Of a stretch of 64,000 nucleotides of DNA, positions 23,645-34,951 are shown piece by piece. Made by a program: the position numbers and the translations under genes. Under the pieces are notes generated by a model that did no database searches, was not told the DNA's origin, and was given only the letters and a program-made list of their open reading frames with translations. Each line of letters starts with the position of its first letter. Within the stretch, counting starts at the first letter, position 1. Source of the stretch: Cerioporus squamosus (lineage: Eukaryota > Basidiomycota > Agaricomycetes > Polyporales > Polyporaceae); assembly GCA_022592435.1 (NCBI GenBank), contig JABYQS010000096.1, forward strand, positions 62,001-126,000, in the 5' to 3' direction.

Positions 23645-24827
23645 ATGTCTGCATGTCTAAGGTTCACTCGCCGGGTAAGCCATGCATGCATTCAACATTG
23701 GCCTTTTCCCTCCTACTAACGACTAAACCATTGTTGTGGACATCTTGACAAACGATGACAGGTCTGGCAATCCTTCATGGAGAATAAAGGTGAGCGGAGG
23801 CTCCAAGGGGCCGTCTCATCTCGCTAGCATACCGAAAGCCTAGGTGCACTACCGCATGCACACTAATGCACTTCTCACCCAATCTATCCTTTAGGACACG
23901 ACCACCAGTGCTTTCCCAACGTGCGTGTCAGTCGTGTCCAACGACTGTTCCTTGCGTCTTCCGACTTCCCAGTCGGTCCCTACTAGCACGAATGCTGACG
24001 CGTCTATCTGCCATCGCCGCCGCGGATCCTGCAGCTCAAGATCTTGTCCGCCAAGCCCGGAGAACTGAGGGCTTCGCTCAAGATCGAACCCTACAACCGT
24101 ACGTACCTGGCTGTCTGTCCCGATAGAGAGATTGGAGCCAGCTGATTTCGAATTCTTCTTCGACTCCATCCCCAGTGAACCGTGTTGGCGTGAGCGCACC
24201 ACTGTCTTGCAGCCTAGAAGGCACGGACGAAGCTGACCCGCGATAAGGACCTGTAGACCGTCCATGGCGGGCTCATCATGTCCCTCACTGACTCCATCGG
24301 CTCCCTCGCTGTCGCGACCAAGGGCCAGTACATGACGGGGGTGTCAGTGGACATCGGCACGTCCTTCGTCAAGCCTGCAGGCCGCGTCGGTGACGAGCTG
24401 ACTGTGCAGGCCGTCGTCACTGGCCTTGGTAGGTTTGCAATATACCCATTTGACTGGTGCTGACTTGGATGCTGACCGCTGTTCCCGGTGGTCTGCGTCA
24501 TTCGCACCGATAGGCAAGTCGCTGGCGTACACACGCGTCGATTTCTTCAACGCCCAGGGCCAGCTTGCAGCATACGGCCGTGAGTCTTCGTTGCTGTATC
24601 TGCTACGGCATGTCGAGGGTGGAGCGCTGACTTCCTTGCTATCTCAGATCACACGAAGTACGTTGGGAAGTCCGTGGGGCACCAGGTAAGGCTAGCATGC
24701 GTCTTCCATGTCTCCGCCGACGCCGCCGCATCTGGGTTCTCTGACCGCGTCTTCCATTCTGCTGCAGAACGACGTCAAATTCTCGGAGGATGGCGAGCGG
24801 ATTGTCGAGGGGCAAGACGTCGATTAG
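23645..24827 (+). CDS. Hotdog-fold acyl-CoA thioesterase (ACOT13/PaaI-like)
   Basis: The family hydrolyses acyl-CoA thioesters. Nine small exons (23645-23674, 23762-23789, 23895-23920, 24035-24098, 24176-24189, 24257-24428, 24514-24579, 24648-24685, 24768-24827) join in frame to 165 residues. The signature is TVHGGLIMSLTDSIGSLAVA, the HGG loop and following helix with the acidic residue, then GVSVDIGTSFVKPAG and LAYTRVDFFNAQGQL, ending TKYVGKS plus a short tail. The first three exons are the least certain, being short and weakly conserved, but WQSFMENKGHDHQCF keeps frame and canonical borders. It could be cytosolic or mitochondrial; no clear targeting sequence is seen. Confidence 0.82.
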
Positions 24828-25836
24828 AAGTCGAGGACATGCACCACCCTCTCCAGCCGGGACCCATGCACTCGATAGAAGATGTCCCGAATCCTCTTAG
24901 TGCCAACACTTCTGTGACCCTCCCGCGGCCGGCCAAGGGACGGGTAGAATCACAAGAGGAGCCCTCCTCCTTCTCGACTTCCATTCGCAATGGATGATTT
25001 CCCAGAAGCATGCGTGTACACATGCTGTGTCTCGCTTATACGATGGCGTGCTTAGGTATGAACAATGCCCGTCTTTCCAGCATGCGGAGCCAGCGATAGA
25101 CTGTACGTTGCGCACATGCACTCGCCGCACTGAAACCCCAGACTTGTAGTCGGCGTGCAGGTCCATCATGAGCGGTCATGTATGATCGACCGCAAGCGAC
25201 GCACCAAGCCCCGTTAAATGGACAGGTGGGTCAATGGGCAACGACTGAACACGTCGAAAAACTCCTGCGAATGACACGCGGTACCTGGCTAGAAGTAGAC
25301 GCAACGGTTGCGTGTACGGACGAACCGTTATCGTCGCCGGTTGAAGACATCAGGAGCGGAACCAAGGAGCGGATGCAGTTCGCAGCAGTGACCGTCAGTA
25401 TCCCGTCGGCCCCGACACAAACGCATCGGGGAGCCGTCTGCGCACCGTAACTACTGCCGTCGTCCGTGCCTGGACGAAACGGGAGTTGGTGGCGTAGGGA
25501 CTTGGTAGTGACGCAGTGTTCAATATCGTTCGGCCTGGTCGCAGTGATGTCGAGAGGGGCCCCGCCTACTGTGCGTACGTTGAAACGTCCTGCATATCTG
25601 GGGTGCTTGCGTGCGCCACCGCTCGGCATGTCCGTAGTTATCCAGCTGGAGCTGCCTTCCCGCGCGATCACTCAGCGCTACTCAGCAGCGGGTCAAGTTG
25701 TGAACGTTTGAACATCTGCTGCCGTGAACCTTCTCGGGCGTATCTTTCGCAACACCCAGACCAGAGAACTGCGCCCTCGTATCCCAGGACCGGTGGCCGG
25801 ATATCCGTAGTGTACATCGCACGCAGGCGGTAAATA
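24828..25836. other. Convergent intergenic, about 1 kb
   Basis: Several overlapping open frames of 80-150 codons on both strands lack splice support and family similarity. No gene claimed. Confidence 0.45.
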
Positions 25837-27154
25837 TCAAATGTCTCCAAAGAGGCGTTTCCTATCCAGCACCACCATGTCAGTGTGTGAGGTCGATGAC
25901 ATATTGAACTGTGGAATGACGCTTACAGTGCCTCTGGCGCCTCGCTCAGCACCGTCGGTCCGCCGACCATCTCGCGCTCCCACACGTCCCGGACGAACCA
26001 ACCTACGTGTCCCACTGCACATCCAAGCAGATCGCCAGCAGCCGCGCGCCATGTCCCGTTCAGGAGCCAGGCTAGGCCTACGAGCGCAAGCGGCAAATAA
26101 GGCGCAGTGATGGTGACCAGGCCGAACAGTGATATGGGTGTCGAGGGATGTCGCCGAGACCAGAGGTATATCGGGACAAATGCGAGGGGCGATGAGAGGA
26201 AAGGTAGGTTCACCAGTGGGGATAATGCCTGCGGGAGCCGCATCAGTAAATGTCTAAGATTCGATGCATCCACAGCTAGATAACAGAGATAATTCGTCTT
26301 GATAGGCCACCGGAAGGATACGAACCCCGCCTGTCCACCAATATGCAACTCGTTGACAACGCGAGAGGCTCATTGTCCACGGATTCACAGGACCACGTTT
26401 CCACATGACCTTGCACCAATGCAGAGATACAGCCTCATCCTCACTGACGGTGATACTTCGTCTCACAGAATATCTAACAGTGCCATCGTGGAAACAAGCC
26501 GCGAAAATTGCGCATGTGAAGTAACATGTGGAATAGCGAAGAGTAGCAAGATGCGCTGACTTGAGAGCATCTGAATCCCCTCAGGAAGTCTTGGTCGGGT
26601 CCCGGATTGGACTGCCCCGATATATCGGCGCCGCGAAGAGGAGAGGAACTCACAAGAAGCATGATCGAGGAGAGGAGCAAGAGCCAGAAGTAGTCGGCCT
26701 TGCGGTTCGCGAAGGAGGACTCTTCCAACATGCGGCTATAACGCATGCTGCGATAACATGTGTCAATCCGGGCTCCGATGGCGCAATGGACAATAGCACA
26801 CTCACAAGAAGAACATGTGGAAGACGAAGTCCAGGGAGATTGTTCCAAAGTAGAAGAACGTGGTAAAGGCTCGCCATGGCTTCCGCGCGACAGCAAGCTC
26901 GTCAGACCGACTAGTGCCTGCATAAATCGAGTGCGACATACCTGCATATTGGTAAACGCAGCTTTGAAGCTGAAGTAGAGCTGCAGCGGTGTGACGAGCT
27001 GGGTTTGCTAAAGAGTATGCGTCATCTGTACCAGCCCCAAGTCGGGTTTGCGTGTATCACTCACCACCGCAAGACTCGTCAAAACCGACAGCGCAAGCCA
27101 TGCCCGAGTTACGGGTGGGATCTGCGTGACCCAAGCCTCTATTCCCACCGGCAT
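25837..27154 (-). CDS. DER1: Derlin (Der1-like ERAD membrane protein)
   Basis: Derlins sit in the ER membrane and help extract misfolded proteins for proteasomal degradation. Exons: 27065-27154, 26942-27007, 26806-26879, 26654-26747, 25927-26228, 25837-25861, giving 216 residues. Family-typical pieces are AWVTQIPPVTRAWLALSVLT, LVTPLQLYFSFKAAFTNMQ, PWRAFTTFFYFGTISLDFVF, MRYSRMLEESSFANRKADYF and LVGLAWLLNGTWRAAAGDLL. Four to six hydrophobic segments are visible, and the short C-terminus is KRLFGDI. The intron at 26229-26653 is 425 nt, far longer than its neighbours, yet both borders are canonical and the frame is kept. Confidence 0.92.
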
Positions 27155-27615
27155 GCTGGCTTGAAGTGTGTCGTCGATACTAAGCTTTTCGTTGGAGATC
27201 CTATGCACACAAGCAAGACAGAGGAAGCCAGAACATGACGGTATGAGAGACAGTGACCTGCCGCCACCGCGTACACAGGCAGTGACGGCACGGCGTCTAG
27301 CGCCGCGAACGTGGCGCACTACCTCGGCCTGCTGGAACACCATGGGCGCCTACACCTATCTTGAACTGTACCACATGGGCCTCGCTGCACCTCACTGACG
27401 TCCACAAGCTGGCTTAATCTTGGGTCATACTGTAACGACGTACTTCACTCGTACGTGGGAAATGCAAACGGCGAATATACTTGATCTGAAAACAAAAACC
27501 AGTAGCGTCGGTGGGCCCGGGGCAGGCCTGCAAGCATAGAACCACCATAGAACGGTATCCCACAACTGTTCAAAAATTCGCACATACAGATTGAGTGCTT
27601 ACGACACCACGCTAC

Positions 27616-29207
27616 TCAGGAACCAGGAGCCCGTGCAAAACCGGAGAGACTTCTACTGAAGTTCCTGACATGGCTGATATCGACGGACGCGCCTCCTCTA
27701 CGCATCCTCAGAAGACCCGTCGATATTGGTGCGGGTGCCTCCTTTCGATGCTCTTCTTCCTCCCGTGGTGTATCGTCAAGGTAACCGAGCTCTCTCTTCA
27801 CCATCATGCCGAAAAGCACAATTGCTGATGCGGCGCTCACTAGCATCTGCGGGAAGAAGCCGATTGCGTCTGTTCCGTTTGTGAGCCACAGCACACTTCG
27901 TCGTGATGTTGCGACGTGGCTCACCGATCAACACACCTAAGGTACGCTTCAGCGGTCTTCGATCAAGAGAGGCGCTTGCAACTCACCATCAAACCCTGGA
28001 GCGTCTGGCATGGCATTCCGCAACTGAGGAAGCAGGAGAATAACCACGAAACTTGACGCAAGATGCTTCAGTGCCTTCCCTGCATCTGTCAAGTACCACG
28101 AAAGGGCGACTAATCCAACTGTCGCATGAGCGAGCATCCAGCTGGTACCGAAGAGCAGCAGGGTGTATGCCCGGGCTTCCGCAGGCCTGTAAACTTGCAG
28201 ATCCAGGTCTCTCGACAGTTGCTTCGACCCATCTGCCGCATTCACGACGCTAGAGGAGTCAGTCGAGATGGAGACGTAGCTTGAGGTGAGCGATATGGTC
28301 GCCAGTTTCTGTATGGGCAAGGTTTCGTTGGTGGCTGTGGAGATCGCCTTGAACGTGCTGGAAAGATGGTATGTGTCGAAGGGGTAGAGACGCGCTTGGT
28401 GAACATCCAGGACATGGTCGTCGTCGAACTGGAACATGTTCTGGACGCTGATGAGGTTCGGCCAAATCAGTCCTGGTCCTGCAAGCACGGAGCCTTACTC
28501 ACCTATGGCGCCGACCACTGGAGAGGAAAGGCAAGATGGATGGGTCGAATGTCGCTGTAGGTTCTTCCCCGCTGAACTCTGACGGTGAGAAACAAGTGAT
28601 GTCTGATGCGTCATGCACACTCACCCATCGACATAGATGTGCAAAGGCATGGCAGGCAATCCACAACTGTGACTTCCATGGGTTCCTTCGGACCCAGGGA
28701 GCACATATGTCTGCCCGCATCCGATGATAGACCATCGAATGGTCAAGGCCGGTTCATCGACATCGACGTCAACGTCGTCACCGATGAGGACAATCTTCCC
28801 AGCTCACGTAAGGAGGATTATACACATGGACGAACGATGACACTCACACCGGGACTATTCACAGCAATGTCGTCCAATATGCCAGCAAAGGCAGGTGTCT
28901 CATCGTCGTCGGGGATGAAGGCGCACATGATGACGAGAATGAATAGCACAGACAAGGTCACTGCCATGCCAACTAGGAATCCCGGGCCTAGGGGAAGGAT
29001 CCCTGCTCTAGTGGTGAGTGACTTGCTCGATTGTGGTAGTGGACGTGGGCCCGGGGGTGCCGTTGAAGGGGGCTTTCTTCCGGACCTTGTGCTGCCGGAA
29101 CGAGCATGACTGGGAGTGGTGTAGTCGTCTGCCATGGACAACGTCGACATGGCAGAGGACGGCCTGAGGAGGCCCGTGGTAGAAAGAAAGGAGTGTCGGG
29201 TCGACAT
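27616..29207 (-). CDS. DUF4436 family membrane protein
   Basis: Six exons (28848-29207, 28625-28794, 28503-28571, 27987-28447, 27925-27936, 27616-27869) join in frame to 441 residues. A Ser/Pro-rich N-terminus leads to a membrane segment (LVGMAVTLSVLFILVIMC), then an extracytoplasmic part with GDDVDVDVDEPALTIRWSI, CGLPAMPLHIYVD and FQFDDDHVLDVHQARLYPFD, then membrane segments including AYTLLLFGTSWMLAHATVGL and IGFFPQMLVSAASAIVLFGM, and an acidic, Arg-rich tail. This order matches fungal DUF4436 proteins, whose function is unknown. Exon 5 is only 12 bases. The start could also be a Met 19 codons downstream. Confidence 0.78.
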
Positions 29208-30180
29208 GATGTCGAGGTATCGCGGGGGACCCGCTCAGAGGGGACGAGCAAGTAGAGCTGGGGACGAGCTGGGGAGGGCGAGCGAACGACCTGCCGGGAG
29301 CTCGGTAACTCGCCCGCGCACAGAGGGCCGCTTTCTAATGTACTGCGCCATACGGATCTGACCTGAAAGCCCGAGGGTTCCATGATTCTTGCTCACTTGT
29401 GTTCGTGCTAGATTGGCATCCTCGCTCGGCATCAGACGTAACCCATTCATTTTGGACATCGATGGCAGGGATCATTCTTCAGCTTCTCGCGGAAGTGGTG
29501 CCAATGGTGGGATTCGGCGTGTGTCTATAGCCTTGCCGGCCTACCAAGAGCGCTGTTACGTTTCTGCGATGCCGATGAGGTCAGTTCTCAGTGATCTATA
29601 GGATGTAAAATCCTATTGCACCAACCATGCTTACTTCGCAGGATGCACGAGAGCTATTCAAGCATCTCGGTTAGTTGGGCATTCACTGGGCTACGTGCTA
29701 CTTTTCGACGAGTCAGGTTAATGCGGACAGTGGCCGTCTGTCCGCATCCATCAGTGTCACGATTATGGACGTACCGGCGGCGCCATAACCCCCTTCGATC
29801 AATCCTCGGGAGGCGGGAAGTCACACGCCCACGCCCATTAGGCTCCCTGGGGCAGCCAGCGTGTTGGCAGGTGGACGTTCTCGGCGGCTTCTCGCATGCG
29901 AGAGTCCTTACATCCGCACTACGCCCGATCCAGAAGCTGGGGTAAGGCGCCACGCCTCGGGTTCGGTATGCCTATTGCAATTCAGTGGCAAAGCGCACAT
30001 GCTACCACAACGTACGCCTCGGTGTGCAACCCGCTCCGCAATGCGAACATCCTGATTGCACCATGGAGCGCACGGCCTGTGGTGGGATCCGCGTTACCGA
30101 GCTTGCTCCCACCCCGTCAAGGCCACATAGCTGCTAGGATCGATGGGTGGATCTCGGTGCGGGATACCAAACGGTCTGAA
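29208..30180. other. Intergenic
   Basis: Nearly 1 kb upstream of the DUF4436 gene and downstream of the SMYD gene. No gene or repeat supported. Confidence 0.5.
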
Positions 30181-31749
30181 TCACTGGCTCCTCAACAGCT
30201 CCGTTAGAACCCGGATCTCCTCCAGCGGTCCGCCGTCATCGCCTTCTGGTCCATAGTTGCGAAGTACAGACGCAGCGAAGTCGACAGCAGACTTGGTGTG
30301 TTTCACAAGTTGCTGCTCCGTCGCACCTGTCAATGCGTCTGGCGCCGTGCATATTAGGTTCCAGAGCGTCTTCGCCAGCTCCAGGGCATGCATGCCTGTG
30401 CGCACGACCGCGTCCCGTCAACGGTCAGATACGTCCACGCCCACGTCCAAGATGCTGCGTGCGAGCACTCACCTATCTGCGGGTAATTCGGTGGGTACAC
30501 CACCACATAGAACGCGAGCAATGTGAGTCCAGCCTCTACGGCGTCCGCGTACGGTCCCTCGTGCGACGTCTTGCTGAATTTTCGGATAGAGAAGGCAGGT
30601 ACGACTCGTGGAAGATGGGATAGAGCTCCGTCGGAAGCCTCTCGAACAGTCCGGGAGCCGTCGGAATTCGCACCTCCTGAGAAATGTCGTCTAGGGAGAA
30701 AGAGCGGAGACAAGCGTCTACTTCTTTGAGCTCCGGAGTACCCCTGGATGGAGGGGCGGGTACAGGTTCGATCTTGCGTTGAAAGGCACACAGCCTGCAA
30801 TCGCACTGGAAGTCGTAGTTTGCGCGGAGCGCCTCCTCTCGTGTTTGGTATGGCAGAGCAGGGTCCAGGTACGGGATAGTGATCTAGAGGCACTATGAGA
30901 ACGCCAAGAAGCTGACGCGAACAGATGTCGGGAAATCTGACCTCTTCGCTTTCTGCGATCTCGTAGAGGGCTATGACCTTCATCATAACCGGCTCCGCCG
31001 CCCTAATGACGTACTTGCAAGCGGCGTTGGGCACGCAGGAGTGATTGAAGAGGCGACTGGCAACGGGAAAGATCCCATGCCCGTACGAGTTGAGGTGCGA
31101 GTGAAGCACGAAGTTGTTGTTGCCGAAGCGGGCATAGAGCTCTTCCGCTAATATCAACGTCTCCGCCGTCTGAACGCTTTTCGGCAGGCAGAGAGGTGGA
31201 ACGAAGCCGTCTGCCCTTGGGGCCTTGAGCAGGTCCCAGAACACAAAGAACGGGTCGTCCAGACCATGGTGTAATTTTCGGCCATCCCATGCAGCCGGTT
31301 CGGCAACGAGATGAGACAGAAGGAGCGCGTCCACCTGGTCGTGAGCTGTCAACGCCTGGTACTCGCTCGATACGACGAACGCGTTGTATTGTTTGCATAT
31401 CTTCTTGTGACGAGCCTTCCAATCCCTATTCTGACCTAACTTCGACGTAAGGTGAGCAGATGGGTTGGCCGGAAATGATGTTCAACCTCGTACATGTGGT
31501 TTCGCAGTACCAAAACGAGGCACAGCCGGAGCATCGCCTGAGAATCACAGACTCGGATTGCAGACGATGGCACCAATCGCAGCGTTTCCCCTTTTCACTG
31601 GGCAACAAGCAACTTGAGAGGGCAGGGACGTGAGCGATCGCGGATCCGGAAGGTAAATCCTCTCGGGCTGCTGCACAATCGCGAGCGGCTGGATGCGGTG
31701 AGAGGCGAGCCTTCAACCCTCGGGGAGCCAGAGGAAGATCAGCGTTCAT
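30181..31749 (-). CDS. SMYD-type MYND/SET domain protein
   Basis: A probable lysine methyltransferase using S-adenosylmethionine. Exons: 31494-31749, 30942-31435, 30473-30883, 30181-30395, about 458 residues. The MYND zinc finger spans CDWCHRLQSESVILRRCSGC and WYCETTC followed by DWKARHKKIC. The SET core shows SYGHGIFPVASRLFNHSCVP, and the post-SET Cys cluster is YDFQCDCRLC. A C-terminal helical region follows. One T seems missing near 30577-30580: the frame changes between YLPSLSEN and SKTSHEGPYADAVEAGLTLL, and the exon length is off by one. This may be a sequencing error. The target protein is unknown. Confidence 0.87.
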
Positions 31750-31987
31750 CGTAGCAGGTGGGATCCTTGATCGCGACGTAGGTTGCAGTGTGGTGACGAT
31801 GCGTGATGGTGGTGGTTACCGAACAAGGATCAAAGGCGCCCGTCTGGTCAGCGATGCGGCTTCTTTGAAGTCTATCCTGGCAAGCTGGTTTTATCGCTTG
31901 CAGATTGCTGTCATGACATGAACATGACCTTGGCCTAGTATTGATGCGGTGGAAACGGTACAGACAGAATTACAAAACTATTCAGCA

Positions 31988-34502
31988 CTACTCTACATCG
32001 ATGTTGATGATTTTGATGTCCTCATACGGCTTATCCATCTTGTTCGTCTTCACGTTCTCGATGGCATGCACCACCTCCAGCCCCGACAAAACGCGCCCAA
32101 AGATTGTATGCTTTTTATCCAACCAAGGCGTCGCATTGGTCGTGATGAAAAACTGCGAGCCGTTCGTATTCGGACCCGCATTCGCCATGCTGACGGTGTA
32201 CGGCCTGTCAAAAGTTTCATTAAGCACATCAGCAAGAAGCTCGGAGCCCACTGCAACGCAACGCACCTGTCATGTTTGAGGTCATCCGCAAATTCATCCT
32301 CAAATTCTCGGTCCCAGATTGATGTGCCCCCGGTACCATCGCCCAGCGGATCTCCGGTCTGGATCATGAACTTCGGGATGACACGGTGGAAGATGACTCC
32401 CTCGTAGTAGCCGCTACGTGCGTGACCCACAAAGTTCTCTACCGCCTTCGGAGCATACTGGGGGAAGAGACGTAGATGCATATCTCCCAGTGTAGTGTGG
32501 ATCGTCGCACTGTTCGCAACTGGTGACGGGCCGCCTTTAATCGCGGGTGCCGCAGCCGCGATAGTTTGCTCTTCTCGAGTCGGCCGTTCGTTGAAGATAT
32601 CACGATCGCCAGACTTGTCGTCCCTGGAACTATTTTAGTTCCATGATCAGGTGGAAGTGAGGCAAGTACCCACTCAGGCTCGGAACGGGTAAACATGTAG
32701 AAACGCTGGCGTTTGTATCCTGTACACGACAGAGTAGGGTCGCGTACAGCCTTCTCGGCCAGCAGAGGGTTCGATGACGCAGCTGCCGCCTGAAGAACAC
32801 TCAGATGAGGAAAGCAGATGACAGGTCAACAACTGACTTACCGCCGTCGTGCGGCCTTTCTTTGCTGGTGCACCTTGGTACAGAGTCAGATGCATGAACC
32901 GAACAGTTTCGTCTTTCCCAAGGAGCCGAACGACTCTGTTTGTGACCGTGTTGACCACTGGCCCATACAATCAGCACGGTGAGGTCGATGGGACTATCTC
33001 ATACTCACCCTTGATACCGAGCAAAGTGGGATAGATGACGAAGGAGCCGCTCTCGTCCCAAACAGCATTGATCCACATGCCAGGTATCCGATCGTCCGCG
33101 CCGGGCAGCTCCAGCTCCCGTTCGACTGCAAGCCTGCGCCCGAACTCCATGTCTTCGACCTTGTATATCGCGGTCCCTGCCTGCTGCATGTCCTGTATCG
33201 CGGCCAGCGACTCGTCGTACTTGCGAGTCATCTTTCCTGACAGGAAGGAGAACACGCGGATCTGGCGGTCGGGAAGCGAGAACGTCACGAAATGCGACTC
33301 ATCCGGGGAGAGTGTAATGCAAGTCGGGACGGACTTCGACTGCCAAGGAGGTGAGCGGATCGTCGAATGCGCAAGCGAGAAAATGCAAACGAACCTTCTT
33401 GAACTCGTAGAGGTCTGTCTCGCTCTTGTAATGCCAGAGACCGTGAGCATTCTTCGGAAGCTCGAACGGTTCCGAAGGCTGCCAGTACTCCACGAAGCCA
33501 CCTTCATCCGCAGACACTACACAGTCGTACTTGTCGCTGTACTGCAAGATCGGTTAGGGAACACGCTACCACAGCGACCAGAAAACCCACAGTCATGACG
33601 TGCACTGGGAAGCGATGTAGCTTGTCGAGAGTCTCGAGGGGCTTATCACCTCCTCGGCCATCGTACAGGCGGATCACACCTGTACCGCGTTCTGAACTGG
33701 GAGATAGGTTGGCAGGCGGAGGGACTGTGAAAAGAAGGATACGTACATGGCCAGCAGGCCCATAGCTTGTCCTCGTTTATGTACCCAGCAGCATGCGTTC
33801 GGTGTGTAACCCAACTTGAGCATATTGATCATGTCTGGCAGCGCAGAATGAGCACGATGCCCAACGACTAAGGGAGATGGCACGCACCGAAGTTCACAAC
33901 ATCGAACACCTTCGCGCTCCCGTCCTCCGCTACACTCGCGAACAGCTGACCATCGGCACTCGCGGACACGCCAACAATCGGAGCCAAGTGTGCGCGATAG
34001 AGCTTCACGAACTCGATCCCTTGTTCTTGCTTCTTCCACAGTTTGACGTGTCCGTCGACGGAGGTAGTGAGCAAGAAGTCCGTTCTGCAGGGTGTAGTGA
34101 GGTCTGCGCATGCGCTTCCCGCGCAACACAAAAGACTGCATACCTCGTGAATACGTTGAAGTTGATCACATCCCTGTGCATGAAACTCTTATAGTATCGG
34201 TCCGCGCTTGGGAGGTGCTCGAGGTAGAGCTTCTCATGTGGCAGGACTACGCGACTCCTGTTCAGTCTCTGGGAGGCATAGAACGCCAATATAGTGTACG
34301 CACCTTTACGCTTCTTCTTCACAAGGCGACCCTCCTGGCCCGCAGGCATTGGCATAGGCCCTACGTCGTCCTCGTCATCGTCCTCCGCGTCCATGGCATT
34401 GGGGTCGAGACGCTCAGCATCCTCCGCCTGGCCATTCTCGGTCTCTTGCCCGTTCCTAGACCGCTTCCCAAGGACAGACCCGTCGCGCTCAGTGTCAGAC
34501 AT
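31988..34502 (-). CDS. WD40-repeat cyclophilin (PPWD1 orthologue)
   Basis: A nuclear, spliceosome-associated peptidyl-prolyl isomerase. Eleven exons (34304-34502, 34144-34246, 33888-34084, 33747-33834, 33591-33696, 33395-33541, 33009-33339, 32842-32957, 32674-32789, 32267-32623, 31988-32204) join in frame to 658 residues, near the usual size. After an acidic and Lys-rich N-terminus come WD40 repeats (for example [20 protein letters not shown] and [20 protein letters not shown]). The C-terminal cyclophilin domain has [40 protein letters not shown] and [20 protein letters not shown], with the active-site Arg, Phe, Gln and Trp in place. Confidence 0.95.
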
Positions 34503-34951
34503 ATCAAGAGCGAAATCGACCGAGAGTAGGAAGAGGACACCGCCAGCTGAGGTTGAACAAGTCGACTGTGTTCAAGAGAGTCGCGCACAACACTTACGCG
34601 CTGGTCGTGGTGGCGGACCGCGCGAACTTGTTCAGGGTCACGACGCCGCTGGTACCGTGGCCTCACGGCCCTCACCAACATCCTGCACGGTTAAGCTTCA
34701 CTCAATTCATAGTATTCAGTCCCCATGCCACTAGTTGAAAAATATTCGGCCGAATTATAACCATGCAATTCACAAGGTGCCATATTGCGCGAGCAGTACT
34801 CCAACTTGACCAGTCGAAGTACCCTCCACGAGTGCCACAATGGTCAAGTAATCATGGAAATAGGTCAGGGTGACTAACTCGCCAAAGGGCAACTTGGTGA
34901 CATTAAACATTCAAGATTGGATTGAGATACACAATATGCTACAAGACAAAT
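34503..34951. other. Intergenic
   Basis: Promoter side of the PPWD1 gene and 3' flank of UFD2. A 12-bp perfect palindrome with a CGGCCG core lies at 34744-34755; nothing else noted. Confidence 0.5.

Noticed and set aside
25178..25671. Overlapping plus and minus open frames of 90 and 146 codons
   Set aside because: Both are mutual shadows, with no domain, no splice continuation and no clear start context.
30354..31352. 333-codon uninterrupted reading frame across the SMYD gene
   Set aside because: It runs through an intron in the wrong frame; the spliced model fits the SET family.
34744..34755. 12-bp palindrome with a CGGCCG core as a Zn2Cys6 factor site
   Set aside because: A single site of this length is expected by chance in 64 kb; no second copy nearby was seen.
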